Shown here: in pieces, positions 27,423 to 36,364 of the stretch
Layout: every line of letters starts with the position of its first letter
Numbering within the stretch: the stretch's first letter is position 1
From: Rhodovastum atsumiense
Lineage (GTDB): Bacteria > Pseudomonadota > Alphaproteobacteria > Acetobacterales > Acetobacteraceae
Assembly: GCF_937425535.1 (NCBI RefSeq)
Contig: NZ_OW485602.1
Location: 1-64,000 of the forward strand
Reading direction: 5' to 3'
Length of the DNA stretch: 64,000 nucleotides
Position numbers and translations under genes: made by a program
The notes under the pieces: model-generated
Database searches by the model: none
What the model saw: only the letters and a program-made list of their open reading frames with translations
Told to the model about the DNA's origin: nothing

Positions 27423-28880
27423 TGAATTCAAGCGGTCGTTGCAACACCATGGTTGAGGGGGGGGTGCGATGAGGAGTAGGCGCCGACGCTCGGATCGGGC
27501 ACTACGTGCCGTATTGAAGCGGTCACCTGGCCGGCCGGGTGTGGCGCAGCGCGAGAACCGGAGGCGGTTCTGGGCGGCGATCGCATTGGGGCGGCCGAGT
27601 GAGGCAGCGGCGATAGAGGTCGGCGTGTCGCAGGCGGTGGGTGCCCGCTGGTTCCGAGAGGCGGGTGGCATGGCACCGAAAATACTTGCACCATCATCGA
27701 AGCCGCTGTCGGAGCGGTACCTGTCATTTGCGGAACGCGAGGAGATTGCGCTGTTGCGGACTCAGGGCTGTGGGGTGCGGGAGACTGCCCGGCGACTGGG
27801 GCGAAATGCATCGACGATCTCGCGTGAACTGCGCCGCAATGCCGCGACGCGCGGCGGTGGTCTGGAGTATCGGGCCACGACGGCGCAGTGGCATGCCGAG
27901 CGGGCTGCGCGCCGTCCGAAGCGTGCGAAGCTGGTGGCGAACCCGGTCCTGCGGAAATATGTTCAGGACCGATTGGCAGGCGAAGTTGCTGGCCCGGTCG
28001 GGGCCGCGTTTTGCGGGCCGGTCGTACCCTGGAAGGGGCGTCGGCACGGGCCCAGGCAGCACCGCCGTTGGGCAAGAGCGTGGAGCCCCGAGCAGATTTC
28101 CCAACGGCTGCGGCTCGACTTTCCTGGTGACGAGACAATGCGCATCAGCCACGAGGCCATCTACCAGGCGCTCTACGTGCAAGGCCGCGGCGCGTTGCGG
28201 CGCGAGCTGACCGCTTGCCTGCGAACGGGGCGGGCGCTCCGCGTGCCACGGGCGCGCAGCCGCGGACGGGGCCAGTCGCACGTCACCCCCGAGATCATGA
28301 TCAGCAAACGTCCGGCAGAGGTGGCCGACCGGGCGGTGCCGGGACACTGGGAGGGGGACCTTATCCTGGGACTGGGCAGCTCGGCGATTGGTACGCTGGT
28401 CGAGCGCACGACACGGTTCACCATCTTGCTTCACCTGCCTCGCATGCCGGGCCACGGAGACGGCGATCGCGTGAAGAACGGGCCTGCGCTCGCCGGTCAT
28501 GGAGCCGAGGCGGTACGCAGCGCCATTACACGCACGATCGCGAGCTTGCCTCAGCAATTGCGGCGATCCTTGACCTGGGATCAGGGTACCGAGCTGAGCC
28601 AGCATGCGCAGCTGCGGATCGACACTGGCGTGCAGGTTTATTTCTGCGATCCGCACAGCCCCTGGCAGCGCGGAACGAACGAGAACACCAATGGGCTGCT
28701 GAGGCAGTACTTCCCGAAGGGCACGGACCTGAGCACTCACAGCGCGGCAGCTCTCGCCGCAGTGGCCGCGACGCTCAACAGCCGGCCGCGCAAGACACTT
28801 GGATGGAGAACGCCTGCCGAGGCATTTGACGAACTGCTGAGATCGGCGCACACGGGTGTTGCGACGACCACTTGAACCCA
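27423..28880 (+). mobile_element. IS30-family element inside IS3 orfB
   Basis: Imperfect 26-bp inverted ends (22 of 26 match, beginning TGRRTTCAAG and ending GCAACACC) at 27423-27448 and 28855-28880 enclose one transposase gene. The insertion splits the IS3 orfB between HHSDRGVQ and YVSIRYTERL. A target duplication could not be resolved by eye. Confidence 0.85.
27469..28875 (+). CDS. IS30-family transposase
   Basis: 468 residues, apparently intact. An N-terminal extension is followed by the IS30 HTH (LSFAEREEIALLRTQGCGVR, NASTISRELRRNAA) and the DDE catalytic domain: GHWEGDLILGLG (first Asp), LTWDQGTELSQH (second Asp) and PWQRGTNENTNGLLRQYFPK (Glu). The length is at the upper end for the family because of the arginine-rich first 70 residues. 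It is transcribed opposite to the host IS3 genes. Confidence 0.92.
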   Translation: MRSRRRRSDRALRAVLKRSPGRPGVAQRENRRRFWAAIALGRPSEAAAIEVGVSQAVGARWFREAGGMAPKILAPSSKPLSERYLSFAEREEIALLRTQGCGVRETARRLGRNASTISRELRRNAATRGGGLEYRATTAQWHAERAARRPKRAKLVANPVLRKYVQDRLAGEVAGPVGAAFCGPVVPWKGRRHGPRQHRRWARAWSPEQISQRLRLDFPGDETMRISHEAIYQALYVQGRGALRRELTACLRTGRALRVPRARSRGRGQSHVTPEIMISKRPAEVADRAVPGHWEGDLILGLGSSAIGTLVERTTRFTILLHLPRMPGHGDGDRVKNGPALAGHGAEAVRSAITRTIASLPQQLRRSLTWDQGTELSQHAQLRIDTGVQVYFCDPHSPWQRGTNENTNGLLRQYFPKGTDLSTHSAAALAAVAATLNSRPRKTLGWRTPAEAFDELLRSAHTGVATTT

Positions 28881-29491
28881 AGCTGGACGCCACGGTCGCT
28901 GTGGTGGATCAGGCCGCCGTTCGGGACCGGACGACGATCGTGCAGAGCCTGCTCGAGTGCATCGAGAACGAAATCCGCACGCGCGGTGCGGGAAACTCGC
29001 CAACCGACGATACGACGGGCAAACGCATCGATCACAAAGGCAACGTAGATGAAGCCTTGCCAAGTTGCCACATAGGTAAAGTCGGAGAGCCACAGGGCAT
29101 TTGGTCGTGGTGCCCCGAACTGCCGGTTCACCCGATCGGCTGGGCATGGCGTCGCTGCATCACGTGTCGTGGTCTTGATCGTTTTTCCTCGCACCGCGCC
29201 CTGCAGGCCCATCTCACGCATCAGGCGCGCCACCGCACAGCGGGCGACATCGATCCCTTCTCGTTGCAGCTGCCGCCAGACCTTGCGCACCCCGTAGATT
29301 TTGAAGTTCTCGTCAAACACACGGCGGATCTGCACACGCAGAAACACGTCCTGGCGAACACGAACTGGTGCGCGGCCGGGATCGGCGCGTCGCGCAGCAT
29401 GCTCATGATACGTCGATGGGGCGATCGGCAGAACCCTGCAGATCGGCTCGACCCCATAGGCGTCACGGTGATCGTCGATAAACGCGATCAT
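28881..29491 (-). pseudogene. IS3 transposase orfB, N-terminal part
   Basis: This holds the HTH_21 region (YGVEPICRVLPIAPSTYHEH, KIYGVRKVWRQLQREGIDVA) and the first half of the rve domain (LWLSDFTYVATWQGFIYVAF, HHSDRG). The frame then runs into IS30 sequence and stops. It overlaps orfA by four bases (ATGA), the usual arrangement for IS3 programmed frameshifting. Confidence 0.87.
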
Positions 29492-29820
29492 GTCCTGGAC
29501 CGGCGGTCGAGCTCCGCCAGGGCAAAATATGCAGATGCTTTACGCAGAATCTCGTTCGCCTGCCGCAGTTCACGAACTTCGCGCTCCAGAGCCTTGATCC
29601 GCTCGCGCTCCTCCGTGGTTGCACCTGGCTTCAGCCCTTGGTCCCGCTCCGCCTGCCGTACCCAGCCTCGCAGCGTTTCCCCCGTACAGCCGATCTTGGC
29701 CGCAATCGAGGCTATCGCCTTCCACTGTGAGCCGTGCTCGTCGGTATGCTCCAGCACCATCCGCACCGCGCGGGCACGAACCTCCGCCGAATACCGCGTC
29801 GATGTCTTGCGCTTCTCCAT
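29488..29820 (-). CDS. IS3-family transposase orfA
   Basis: 110 residues with an N-terminal HTH_Tnp_1 domain ([40 protein letters not shown]) and a C-terminal leucine-zipper-like helix ([20 protein letters not shown]). Intact, but without a whole orfB it cannot transpose the element; it might bind the ends and repress. Confidence 0.9.
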   Translation of the reverse strand: MEKRKTSTRYSAEVRARAVRMVLEHTDEHGSQWKAIASIAAKIGCTGETLRGWVRQAERDQGLKPGATTEERERIKALEREVRELRQANEILRKASAYFALAELDRRSRT

Positions 29821-29941
29821 CGCTCCATCCTCTCAAGGATTGGAGCCTCCGGCAATCCCGGGGCGGTTCAATCTGGCATGGGCCAATACCTCGGTCGGCC
29901 AGTATGGAGGTGGGCGCATCGCAGGGCAAAGCTCTGTCGGA

Positions 29942-30862
29942 TCAGATACCTGCACTGGTGCGCAGGCCGCTGACGACGTTACCTGGCAGGCCCTGGCGGC
30001 GACCGCGCCGCCCCTCGGCCGGGGCGACACTGCGATCGACCCGGGTGAAGATCTCGGCTAGCGTGGACAACATCAGCCGTTCAGGCGCGGAAACGACGCG
30101 CGCAGGATGCGTGCTGCCCCAGCCGCTCGCCCCGGCCTCCGGTGCGTCAGCCTTCGCGGTGCTGGTCCGGCCCGGCAGGTTGATTCCGCCCGAGGGCATG
30201 GTCGTACCCAGATCGGCATAGGCACGTTCCACCCGCCCACGCACCTTGTCGATGAACTGCGTGACCGTGAGCGGCTGTCCGTCGGAAGCGTAGAACATCG
30301 AGTGGTTTGCCCGCGCCGCCGCGGGAAGCAGTTCCGCGGCCGGGCGATTGGGGGTGGCCTTCGCCGCCTGCAGCATCTGCGAGGCTCCACCAATGCCGAG
30401 GAAATGGCCGAGATAGGTTTCCGCCACATCCGGCGCGCGGCCAAGTGTGGTCGCCAGGCTGTCAGAGATGGCACGCAGACTGTCCCCGGCCAGCAACGAG
30501 GAAATGCGCGGATCGTGGCGCATGTCCAGGATACGCTGGCGCAGTTCGGGGTCTTCGACGGTCAGGCGGTCACCGCGCCGTACCACGGCGGCAGCTTCGG
30601 CACCGAGCCCGTGCGAGGGACCGTACTGGCGGATCGCGTCCAGCCAGGTCTGCTCGATGAACTGGTACATGCCGCTCGCGCTGGATGTGCCGGCCTTGGC
30701 GTCGGGACGCAACCCGCTCTCGATGGCGGCGGATGCGAGCAGGACGTCAAAACGCGCCCCGGTCTCCGCCGAGGCGGTGCGCATGGCCGCGACCACGTCG
30801 GAGCCTGCGGTGAAGCGACCGACCCGGGTCGCGGTCTCGGTGACGGGAACGCGAAATGTCAC
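29942..30862 (-). CDS. Lytic transglycosylase, FlgJ/SLT-like, probably flagellar
   Basis: 306 residues from a GTG at 30862 preceded by AGGAG at seven bases; a TTG at 30961 would add 33 residues with no ribosome site. The SLT fold is seen at residues 30-110: LLASAAIESGLRPDAKAGTS, with the catalytic Glu in AAIESGL, and ASGMYQFIEQTWLDAIRQYG. Such enzymes cut murein so the rod can cross the wall; the place between flagellar genes supports that role. No signal peptide is visible, so export would need the flagellar system (inference). It is divergent from motA and ends 72 bases from the IS3 end. Confidence 0.82.
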   Translation of the reverse strand: MTFRVPVTETATRVGRFTAGSDVVAAMRTASAETGARFDVLLASAAIESGLRPDAKAGTSSASGMYQFIEQTWLDAIRQYGPSHGLGAEAAAVVRRGDRLTVEDPELRQRILDMRHDPRISSLLAGDSLRAISDSLATTLGRAPDVAETYLGHFLGIGGASQMLQAAKATPNRPAAELLPAAARANHSMFYASDGQPLTVTQFIDKVRGRVERAYADLGTTMPSGGINLPGRTSTAKADAPEAGASGWGSTHPARVVSAPERLMLSTLAEIFTRVDRSVAPAEGRRGRRQGLPGNVVSGLRTSAGI

Positions 30863-30989
30863 AGGTTTCTCCTGCAGTGGCCCGTTGAGCGAAATTTCCT
30901 CGTGGCCACCCGCTTTGCGAAATGCTATCCAGATAGTGCGTAGCGAAACGCCGCGCGTCAACCGTTAAGACAGGTGCGAAGAACTCGCC

Positions 30990-31877
30990 ATGTGGCAGAT
31001 CATCGGGATCGCTGGCGTTTTCGCCGCGATTGGCGTCGGTTACACAATTGCCGGCGGCAAATTCGGCGTCATCCTCAATGCGGCTGGACCGGAACTGCTG
31101 ATCATTGGCGGCTCGGGTATCATGACGCTGCTGATCGCCAACGAAATCGTCGTTGTGCGAAATGTCATGAAGGTCCTGAAGCGGGCCTTCACCGGTCCAC
31201 AGTGGCGTCGCAGCGACTATGCCGACGCGCTGTGCCTGATGTTCCTGCTGGTGCGGGTGTTGCGCCAGGAAGGCAACGTGGCGTTGGAGCGGCACATCGA
31301 GAACCCCTCGGCCTCGCCGATCTTCAGCCGCTATCCCCGTCTGCTCGCCGATCCCACTCTGGTCTCGTTTATCGCCGACGTGCTGCGCAGCGTCACCCTG
31401 AACGTCACCGACCCGCACACAGTGGGCGAGATGATGGAAAGCGAGATCCGCAAGCGCCATACCGAGGAACTGCGCGCGGCCAAGGCGCTGAACACGGTGG
31501 CCGACGCTTTCCCGGCGCTGGGCATCGTCGCCGCCGTGCTGGGCGTCATCAAGGCAATGGGTGCGATCAGTGAATCACCCGAGATCCTCGGGCACATGAT
31601 CGGTTCGGCGCTGGTCGGCACCTTCCTCGGCGTGTTCCTCGCCTATGCGCTGGTCGGCCCGATCGCGGCACGGATGAAGGGCGTGATCGAGGAAGAGGGC
31701 ACCATGCTGCCGGTGATCCGCCAGGTGATCCTGTCGCATCTGGAAGGGCTCGCGCCGCAGCTTTCCGTCGAGGTCGCCCGCAAACTGGTCCCAAGCCGCC
31801 ATCAACCAAGCTTTGACGAGCTGGACCGGATGATGAACGAGACCGCCAAGAGCGTCCGAACGGCGAAAGCGGAGTAG
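30990..31877 (+). CDS. motA: Flagellar motor stator protein MotA
   Basis: 295 residues with four membrane helices in the MotA layout: two near the N-terminus (IIGIAGVFAAIGVGYTIAGG), a large cytoplasmic loop carrying charged residues (ALERHIENPSASPIF), then ADAFPALGIVAAVLGVIKAM and VGTFLGVFLAYALVGPIAAR, which contain the two prolines needed for motor function in the family. MotA pairs with MotB to conduct ions. motB is not next to it; the next gene, four bases on, encodes a large exported protein instead. Confidence 0.95.
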   Translation: MWQIIGIAGVFAAIGVGYTIAGGKFGVILNAAGPELLIIGGSGIMTLLIANEIVVVRNVMKVLKRAFTGPQWRRSDYADALCLMFLLVRVLRQEGNVALERHIENPSASPIFSRYPRLLADPTLVSFIADVLRSVTLNVTDPHTVGEMMESEIRKRHTEELRAAKALNTVADAFPALGIVAAVLGVIKAMGAISESPEILGHMIGSALVGTFLGVFLAYALVGPIAARMKGVIEEEGTMLPVIRQVILSHLEGLAPQLSVEVARKLVPSRHQPSFDELDRMMNETAKSVRTAKAE

Positions 31878-31881
31878 CGCG

Positions 31882-34308
31882 ATGCGCCGCGCCCTGCTCG
31901 CCGCCACATTGCTGGGTGGCCTTGCCCTGCCGTCGCCCGCGGTCTTCGCCCAATCTGCCTCTGCAACCGCCCCCGCGCGACCAACGCCCCTTTTGGTCCC
32001 TGCCACCCCATCCACGGAAACGGCGGTGCAGGTGCGGGGGGGCCAGGAGGGTGATTTCGGCCGGCTCACTTTCCAGGGCAATGACAGCGTGACCCCGGTC
32101 ATCCATCGGAAGCCGGAAGGGATGGAACTGCGCTTTCCCGGCCGCCCCGAACTCGATCTCTCCACCCTACGCCAGAAGCCGCAGTTCACCGCCATCGAGA
32201 CGCGTACGGAAGGCAACGAAACGGTCGCGCTGCTGCGCACGGCCTGCTCCTGCGAAATTTCGACAGGCAACCATGCCGGTATCTTTTTTGTCGACTTTCG
32301 CGAGACACATCCCACAAGAACGCCACGTGCAAAGCCGGCAAAACCAGCCGACCGCACGGCACGGGGCGCGACGGTGCACGCCGCCGCCCAGCCCCCCCGC
32401 ACACCGGCCCCCCAGGCCCCTGCCACGACTGTAAATCCGGCCCCTCCGGCCGCCGCCACGCCCTCGGTCCCGACCGCTGCAGCTCCGCCCCCCCCGACCA
32501 GCGCGGCACCTGGGAAGGCAACGGGTCCCCTCGCGATGGATGAGGCAGACCGGCTGCGCGCCGATCTGGCTGCGAAACTCGCGATTCTCAACGGCACCCC
32601 TCTCCCGCCTCCCCCCGGTGCGCCCGCCGGCACTCAGCCGGCTGCCCCCACCGCCGAGCCCGCGCAGCCCGTAGCTCCGCCACCCATGCCGGTCTGCCGC
32701 CCCGCCTTCGACCTCGCGGCCTGGAAGGGCAACGCCTCTTTCCCGGACCGTCTACGTGATCTGCGGAACGCGGCAGCCCTCGGCACCGAAGGCGCGTCCG
32801 AAATGGCAGCGCTGGCTGAATTCTACACGGCGTATGGCCTCACCGCCGAAGCACTCGACACTCTTGCCGCCTGGCATGCCGAAGACCCGTTGCCGGCCGA
32901 GCGTGCCCGCCTCGACCGTGTCACGGCACTCGCCCACCTGCTGCGCCACGAGCCGCCCGACCCCGCCTCCCCCCTGTTCGCAGAGGGCCAGGGCTGCGAG
33001 CGTGAGGACCTGCCGATGTGGCGTGCCGCCGCCGCCGCAGTCGCGGGCGATACCACACAGGTACGCAAATATGCTGGTCGTGCCCGCGCCCTGCTTCGTG
33101 ACGTGCCTGACCCGCTGCGCGGCCAAATCGCCTTGCTGATCGCCTCCGGCGCCCCTAACGACGTCGAAACCCAACGCGCCATGGCTGCGGTACTGCGCAC
33201 CGCCGACGCTCCCACCCCGGAAGATGACGCCGCGCGGCTGCTGGTGCAGGCCCGCCTTGCCCGCGCCGAGGGAAGCACGGGTGACGAAATCACCTTCCTC
33301 GAACGCGCCGGCGCCATCACCGGCGGGGCGGTACCGGCGTTGCAGGCACGCGCACGCCTGGTCGCGATCAACGCCAGCCGCGAAGGTCCCGTCTCGGCAG
33401 GGGTCGAGACAGCGCTGACCGACATTGCCCGTACCTATCGCTATGAGCAGATCGGCCAGGATGCCTCGGAAGCACTGGCTGAAACCCGTCTCCGGCGCGG
33501 CGATTATGCCGGTGCGCTCTCTGCCGCCGATGACGGCACGCTTGGCCTGCGCGGCGGTGAAAGCCGCGGCGCGGCACTGACCGCGCGCATCCTGCGCACC
33601 CTGCTGGTCGATCCCGGTGCCGCCGCCTTGCCGCCTCCCGCTGAACGCATGGCGTTGTTCTGGCGCTACGAAGGCTACGCCACTCCCGGCGAACGTGGCG
33701 ATGACATCCGCCTCGGGGCCGCCCGGCTGATGCTGGACCAGCGCATGCCTGAATCAGCGTTGGACGTGCTGCGCCAGCTTTCCCCCGGCACTGCCGCGAC
33801 CCCGCCAGCGGTCACTCTGCGCGCACTTGCCGAGGCACGGGCCGCCAACGGCAATCCACAGGGCGCCCTCGCCCTGCTCGCCAACACCCCTCCCTCCGAT
33901 GACACGCGCCGCGCTGCCGCCACTGCCCTCGGCCGGCTCGGGCGTGCCGCCGATGCGGCAGCCCAACTCGAAGGGATGAACCAAGTCGCCGACCGCCTCA
34001 CCCGTGCCGAATTGCTGATGCGGGCGAATGACTGGGCCGGCGCCGCTACGACCTATGCCGGGCTGCTGGCCGACCCCACTCTGACACCCGAGATCCGCCG
34101 CACCGCCACCGACCGCGCAGCCCTCGCCTCGGCCCTGGCTGGTCGTGCGCCCGCCGCCTTGCCACGCGACCTGGCAGGGGCCTCACCCGCGGCCGCACGC
34201 GCGCTCGGCACCATCGCCATCCCTCCCGCTGCCCTCGGCGCTCCGGTTGAAGCGGTCCGCGATGCTCTCGAGCGCGCCCGCCGGATCGAGACGCTCCTCT
34301 CACCCTGA
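31882..34308 (+). CDS. Exported Ala/Pro-rich protein with TPR-like helices, in the motB position
   Basis: 808 residues. The N-terminus is a clear signal peptide (MRRALLAATLLGGLALPSPA, cleavage near VFAQS). Residues about 30-130 look like a small beta domain with a Cys pair (RTACSCEIS). Residues 135-270 are Pro/Ala-rich linker. From about 275 on, helical repeats resemble degenerate TPRs (ALAEFYTAYGLTAEALDTLA, ASEALAETRLRRGDYAGALS). No OmpA/MotB peptidoglycan motif is visible. Tight coupling to motA (four bases) suggests a stator-related periplasmic role, perhaps like MotC of rhizobia, but no homology to MotC is claimed. Function unknown. Confidence 0.75.
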   Translation: MRRALLAATLLGGLALPSPAVFAQSASATAPARPTPLLVPATPSTETAVQVRGGQEGDFGRLTFQGNDSVTPVIHRKPEGMELRFPGRPELDLSTLRQKPQFTAIETRTEGNETVALLRTACSCEISTGNHAGIFFVDFRETHPTRTPRAKPAKPADRTARGATVHAAAQPPRTPAPQAPATTVNPAPPAAATPSVPTAAAPPPPTSAAPGKATGPLAMDEADRLRADLAAKLAILNGTPLPPPPGAPAGTQPAAPTAEPAQPVAPPPMPVCRPAFDLAAWKGNASFPDRLRDLRNAAALGTEGASEMAALAEFYTAYGLTAEALDTLAAWHAEDPLPAERARLDRVTALAHLLRHEPPDPASPLFAEGQGCEREDLPMWRAAAAAVAGDTTQVRKYAGRARALLRDVPDPLRGQIALLIASGAPNDVETQRAMAAVLRTADAPTPEDDAARLLVQARLARAEGSTGDEITFLERAGAITGGAVPALQARARLVAINASREGPVSAGVETALTDIARTYRYEQIGQDASEALAETRLRRGDYAGALSAADDGTLGLRGGESRGAALTARILRTLLVDPGAAALPPPAERMALFWRYEGYATPGERGDDIRLGAARLMLDQRMPESALDVLRQLSPGTAATPPAVTLRALAEARAANGNPQGALALLANTPPSDDTRRAAATALGRLGRAADAAAQLEGMNQVADRLTRAELLMRANDWAGAATTYAGLLADPTLTPEIRRTATDRAALASALAGRAPAALPRDLAGASPAAARALGTIAIPPAALGAPVEAVRDALERARRIETLLSP

Positions 34309-34349
34309 CATCCCTCCCGCGCCCCTTCAGACCAGAAGGTCCCGACACG

Positions 34350-35099
34350 ATGGAAGGTCCTACCTACGTCTCCCTCTCCGCGCAGGTTGCGTTGCAGCAC
34401 CAATTGGAAGTGGTTGCGAACAACGTCGCCAACGCCAACAGTACCGGCTTCAAAGCAGACCGGCAGTTGTTCCAGACCTACGTCAACCGGCTTGCCGTAC
34501 CTGGTGGACAAGTCGCCTTCGTGCAGGACCGCGCCACCTATATCGATCGCACGGCAGGCCCGATCCAGACCACAGGCAACCCGCTCGATGTCGCCATACA
34601 GGGTGATGGCCTGTTGGCCGTCACCACGCCGCAGGGCATCCGCTACACCCGCGACGGCCGCCTGCATCTGCGTGGCGACAATACGCTGGTGGATGCAGAA
34701 GGGCGTCCGCTCCAGGGCGAGGATGGTCAACCGATCACGTTGCCCGAAAACTTCCGCGACATCGTCATTCGCGGCGACGGTTCGATTCGTGTCGTGGTAC
34801 AGGGAGCGGTGCAGGAGGTGGGGCGCCTCGCCTCCTATCGCGCCACCGATCCTCTGACGCTGCGCAAAGACGGCAACGGGCTTCTGATCGGTCCTGTCCC
34901 CGGCATGACCCGGATCGAAGCTGCTGATAACACCTCACGACTGGTGCAGGGATCGCTTGAAGGCTCAACCGTCCAGCCGGTGGTGGAGATTGCCAACATG
35001 ACTGAACTTTCCCGTGCCTATGACCGGCTGCAGACGCTGGTCTCTGACGACAACGACCGCGAGCGGAAGATGATCGACCGGCTCGGCAACGCCCTCTGA
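34350..35099 (+). CDS. flgF: Flagellar basal-body rod protein FlgF
   Basis: 249 residues. The N-terminal rod motif (LEVVANNVANANSTGFKADR) and C-terminal FlgF/G motif (VEIANMTELSRAYDRLQTLV) bracket the hook/rod beta domain (NPLDVAIQGDGLLAVTTPQG, YTRDGRLHLRGDNTLVDAEG). FlgF belongs to the proximal rod. It is 24 bases ahead of flgG. flgF versus flgG is told by order and by the shorter length. Confidence 0.93.
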   Translation: MEGPTYVSLSAQVALQHQLEVVANNVANANSTGFKADRQLFQTYVNRLAVPGGQVAFVQDRATYIDRTAGPIQTTGNPLDVAIQGDGLLAVTTPQGIRYTRDGRLHLRGDNTLVDAEGRPLQGEDGQPITLPENFRDIVIRGDGSIRVVVQGAVQEVGRLASYRATDPLTLRKDGNGLLIGPVPGMTRIEAADNTSRLVQGSLEGSTVQPVVEIANMTELSRAYDRLQTLVSDDNDRERKMIDRLGNAL

Positions 35100-35123
35100 C
35101 ACTATCTTCAGGAGCAGAATGTC

Positions 35124-35909
35124 ATGATGCGCGCCCTCGGCATCGCCGCGACCGGCATGCAGGCACAGCAGACCAATGTTGAAGTAATTTCCAACAACAT
35201 TGCAAACGTCAGCACAACCGGATTCAAGCGCGGCCGGGCCGAATTCCAGGATCTTTTGTACCAGTCCGCGGCCCGCGTCGGCACCAACAGTTCCGAGACA
35301 GGCACAATCCTGCCGACCGGCACGCAGGTTGGCCTCGGTGTGCGCAACTCGGGCACGACACGCATCCTGACGCAGGGATCGCTGACACAAACCGACAACA
35401 AGCTTGATCTCGCGGTAGACGGGCGCGGCTATTTCGGCATCCAGTTACCAAACGGCGACACCGCCTACACACGCGACGGCAGCTTCAAGCTCTCGCCCAC
35501 GGGCGAAATCGTGACCAGCCAGGGCTTTTCGGTCAATCCCAACATCAGCATCGATTCGAAAGCACGTGACGTCACCGTCAACCAGGCTGGTGAGGTGATC
35601 GTAACGGATGCCAATGGCAAGCAGCAGACGGTGGGACGCCTGCAGCTTTTCCTGTTTGCCAACGAAGCCGGTCTCGATGCTCTTGGCGGCAACAATTTCC
35701 TTGAAACCGAGGCGTCCGGCACCCCCACCCAGGGAGTCCCCAACGATCCAGGCTTCGGCGTTGTGCGTCAGGGTTACCTGGAGACCTCCAACGTCAACGT
35801 CGTGCAGGAAATCACCTCGCTGATCCAGGCACAACGCGCCTACGAAATGAACAGCAAGGTGATCGAGGCATCAGACCAGATGATGCAGACCACCACCCAG
35901 GTACGGTGA
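35124..35909 (+). CDS. flgG: Flagellar distal rod protein FlgG
   Basis: 261 residues, the canonical FlgG length. The N-terminus (LGIAATGMQAQQTNVEVISN, NVSTTGFKRGRAEFQDLLY) and C-terminus (VNVVQEITSLIQAQRAYEMN, SKVIEASDQMMQTTTQVR) are close to textbook FlgG. It forms the distal rod that crosses the periplasm inside the P and L rings. Its stop overlaps the GTG proposed for flgA. Confidence 0.96.
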   Translation: MMRALGIAATGMQAQQTNVEVISNNIANVSTTGFKRGRAEFQDLLYQSAARVGTNSSETGTILPTGTQVGLGVRNSGTTRILTQGSLTQTDNKLDLAVDGRGYFGIQLPNGDTAYTRDGSFKLSPTGEIVTSQGFSVNPNISIDSKARDVTVNQAGEVIVTDANGKQQTVGRLQLFLFANEAGLDALGGNNFLETEASGTPTQGVPNDPGFGVVRQGYLETSNVNVVQEITSLIQAQRAYEMNSKVIEASDQMMQTTTQVR

Positions 35910-36364
35910 AGCCCATGCGCAAGGTGGTCGCTTTGCTCGTCCTCGCCACCGCCTTGCTGCCGGCGGCCAAGGTCAGGGCGGACGAGATATGGCATGCCGC
36001 GCGCGCGCTCCAGCGTGGCGAAGTCGTGCAGGAAGGCGACCTGACAGCACGCCTGCCTGCGAGAGCGATGCGCAACGGCCTGCCGGGCAGCGTGGCTGTG
36101 GTTGGGCTGGAAATGCGCCGCCGCGTCGCCGCGGGTACGCCCCTGACCGACCGCGACATCGGACCGCGCCTTGCTGTGCAGGCCAACGCAGTTGTTCGCA
36201 TGGTCTGGCAAGGTCCGGGAATGCGTCTGGAAATGACCGGACGTGCGCTGGAAGCAGGATCGACAGGAGAGACGATCCGCGTGCTCAACACCGCTACCTC
36301 GCGCACCGTCCAGGGCACGGTGCGCGAAGACGGCAGTGTCATGGCCGGAGGCAGCATGCCATGA
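35906..36364 (+). CDS. flgA: P-ring assembly chaperone FlgA (short form)
   Basis: 152 residues from GTG at 35906 (AGG upstream) or 149 from ATG at 35915. A signal peptide (VVALLVLATALLPAAKVRA) is followed by the SAF region (ALQRGEVVQEGDLTARLPAR, RVAAGTPLTDRDIGPRLAVQ) and the C-terminal FlgA strand pattern (RVLNTATSRTVQGTVREDGS). FlgA chaperones FlgI in the periplasm. It is shorter than typical FlgA because the N-terminal domain before SAF is missing. It overlaps flgH (ATGA). Confidence 0.88.
   Translation: MKPMRKVVALLVLATALLPAAKVRADEIWHAARALQRGEVVQEGDLTARLPARAMRNGLPGSVAVVGLEMRRRVAAGTPLTDRDIGPRLAVQANAVVRMVWQGPGMRLEMTGRALEAGSTGETIRVLNTATSRTVQGTVREDGSVMAGGSMP

Larger units (their letters stand above)
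27082..29870 (-). mobile_element. IS3-family element, interrupted by an IS30 element
   Basis: Perfect 27-bp terminal inverted repeats begin TGAACCGCCCCGGG: left at 27082-27108, right at 29844-29870 (reverse complement). Between them on the minus strand are orfA and the two halves of orfB, with an IS30 element inside orfB. Flanking bases (ATG left, ATC right) do not form a clear target duplication, which suggests a rearrangement rather than simple insertion. Confidence 0.88.

Noticed and set aside
35989-36360. Extended N-terminus for FlgH starting inside flgA
   Set aside because: The lipoprotein signal begins at 36361 and its ATG overlaps the flgA stop; the upstream part is flgA in another frame.
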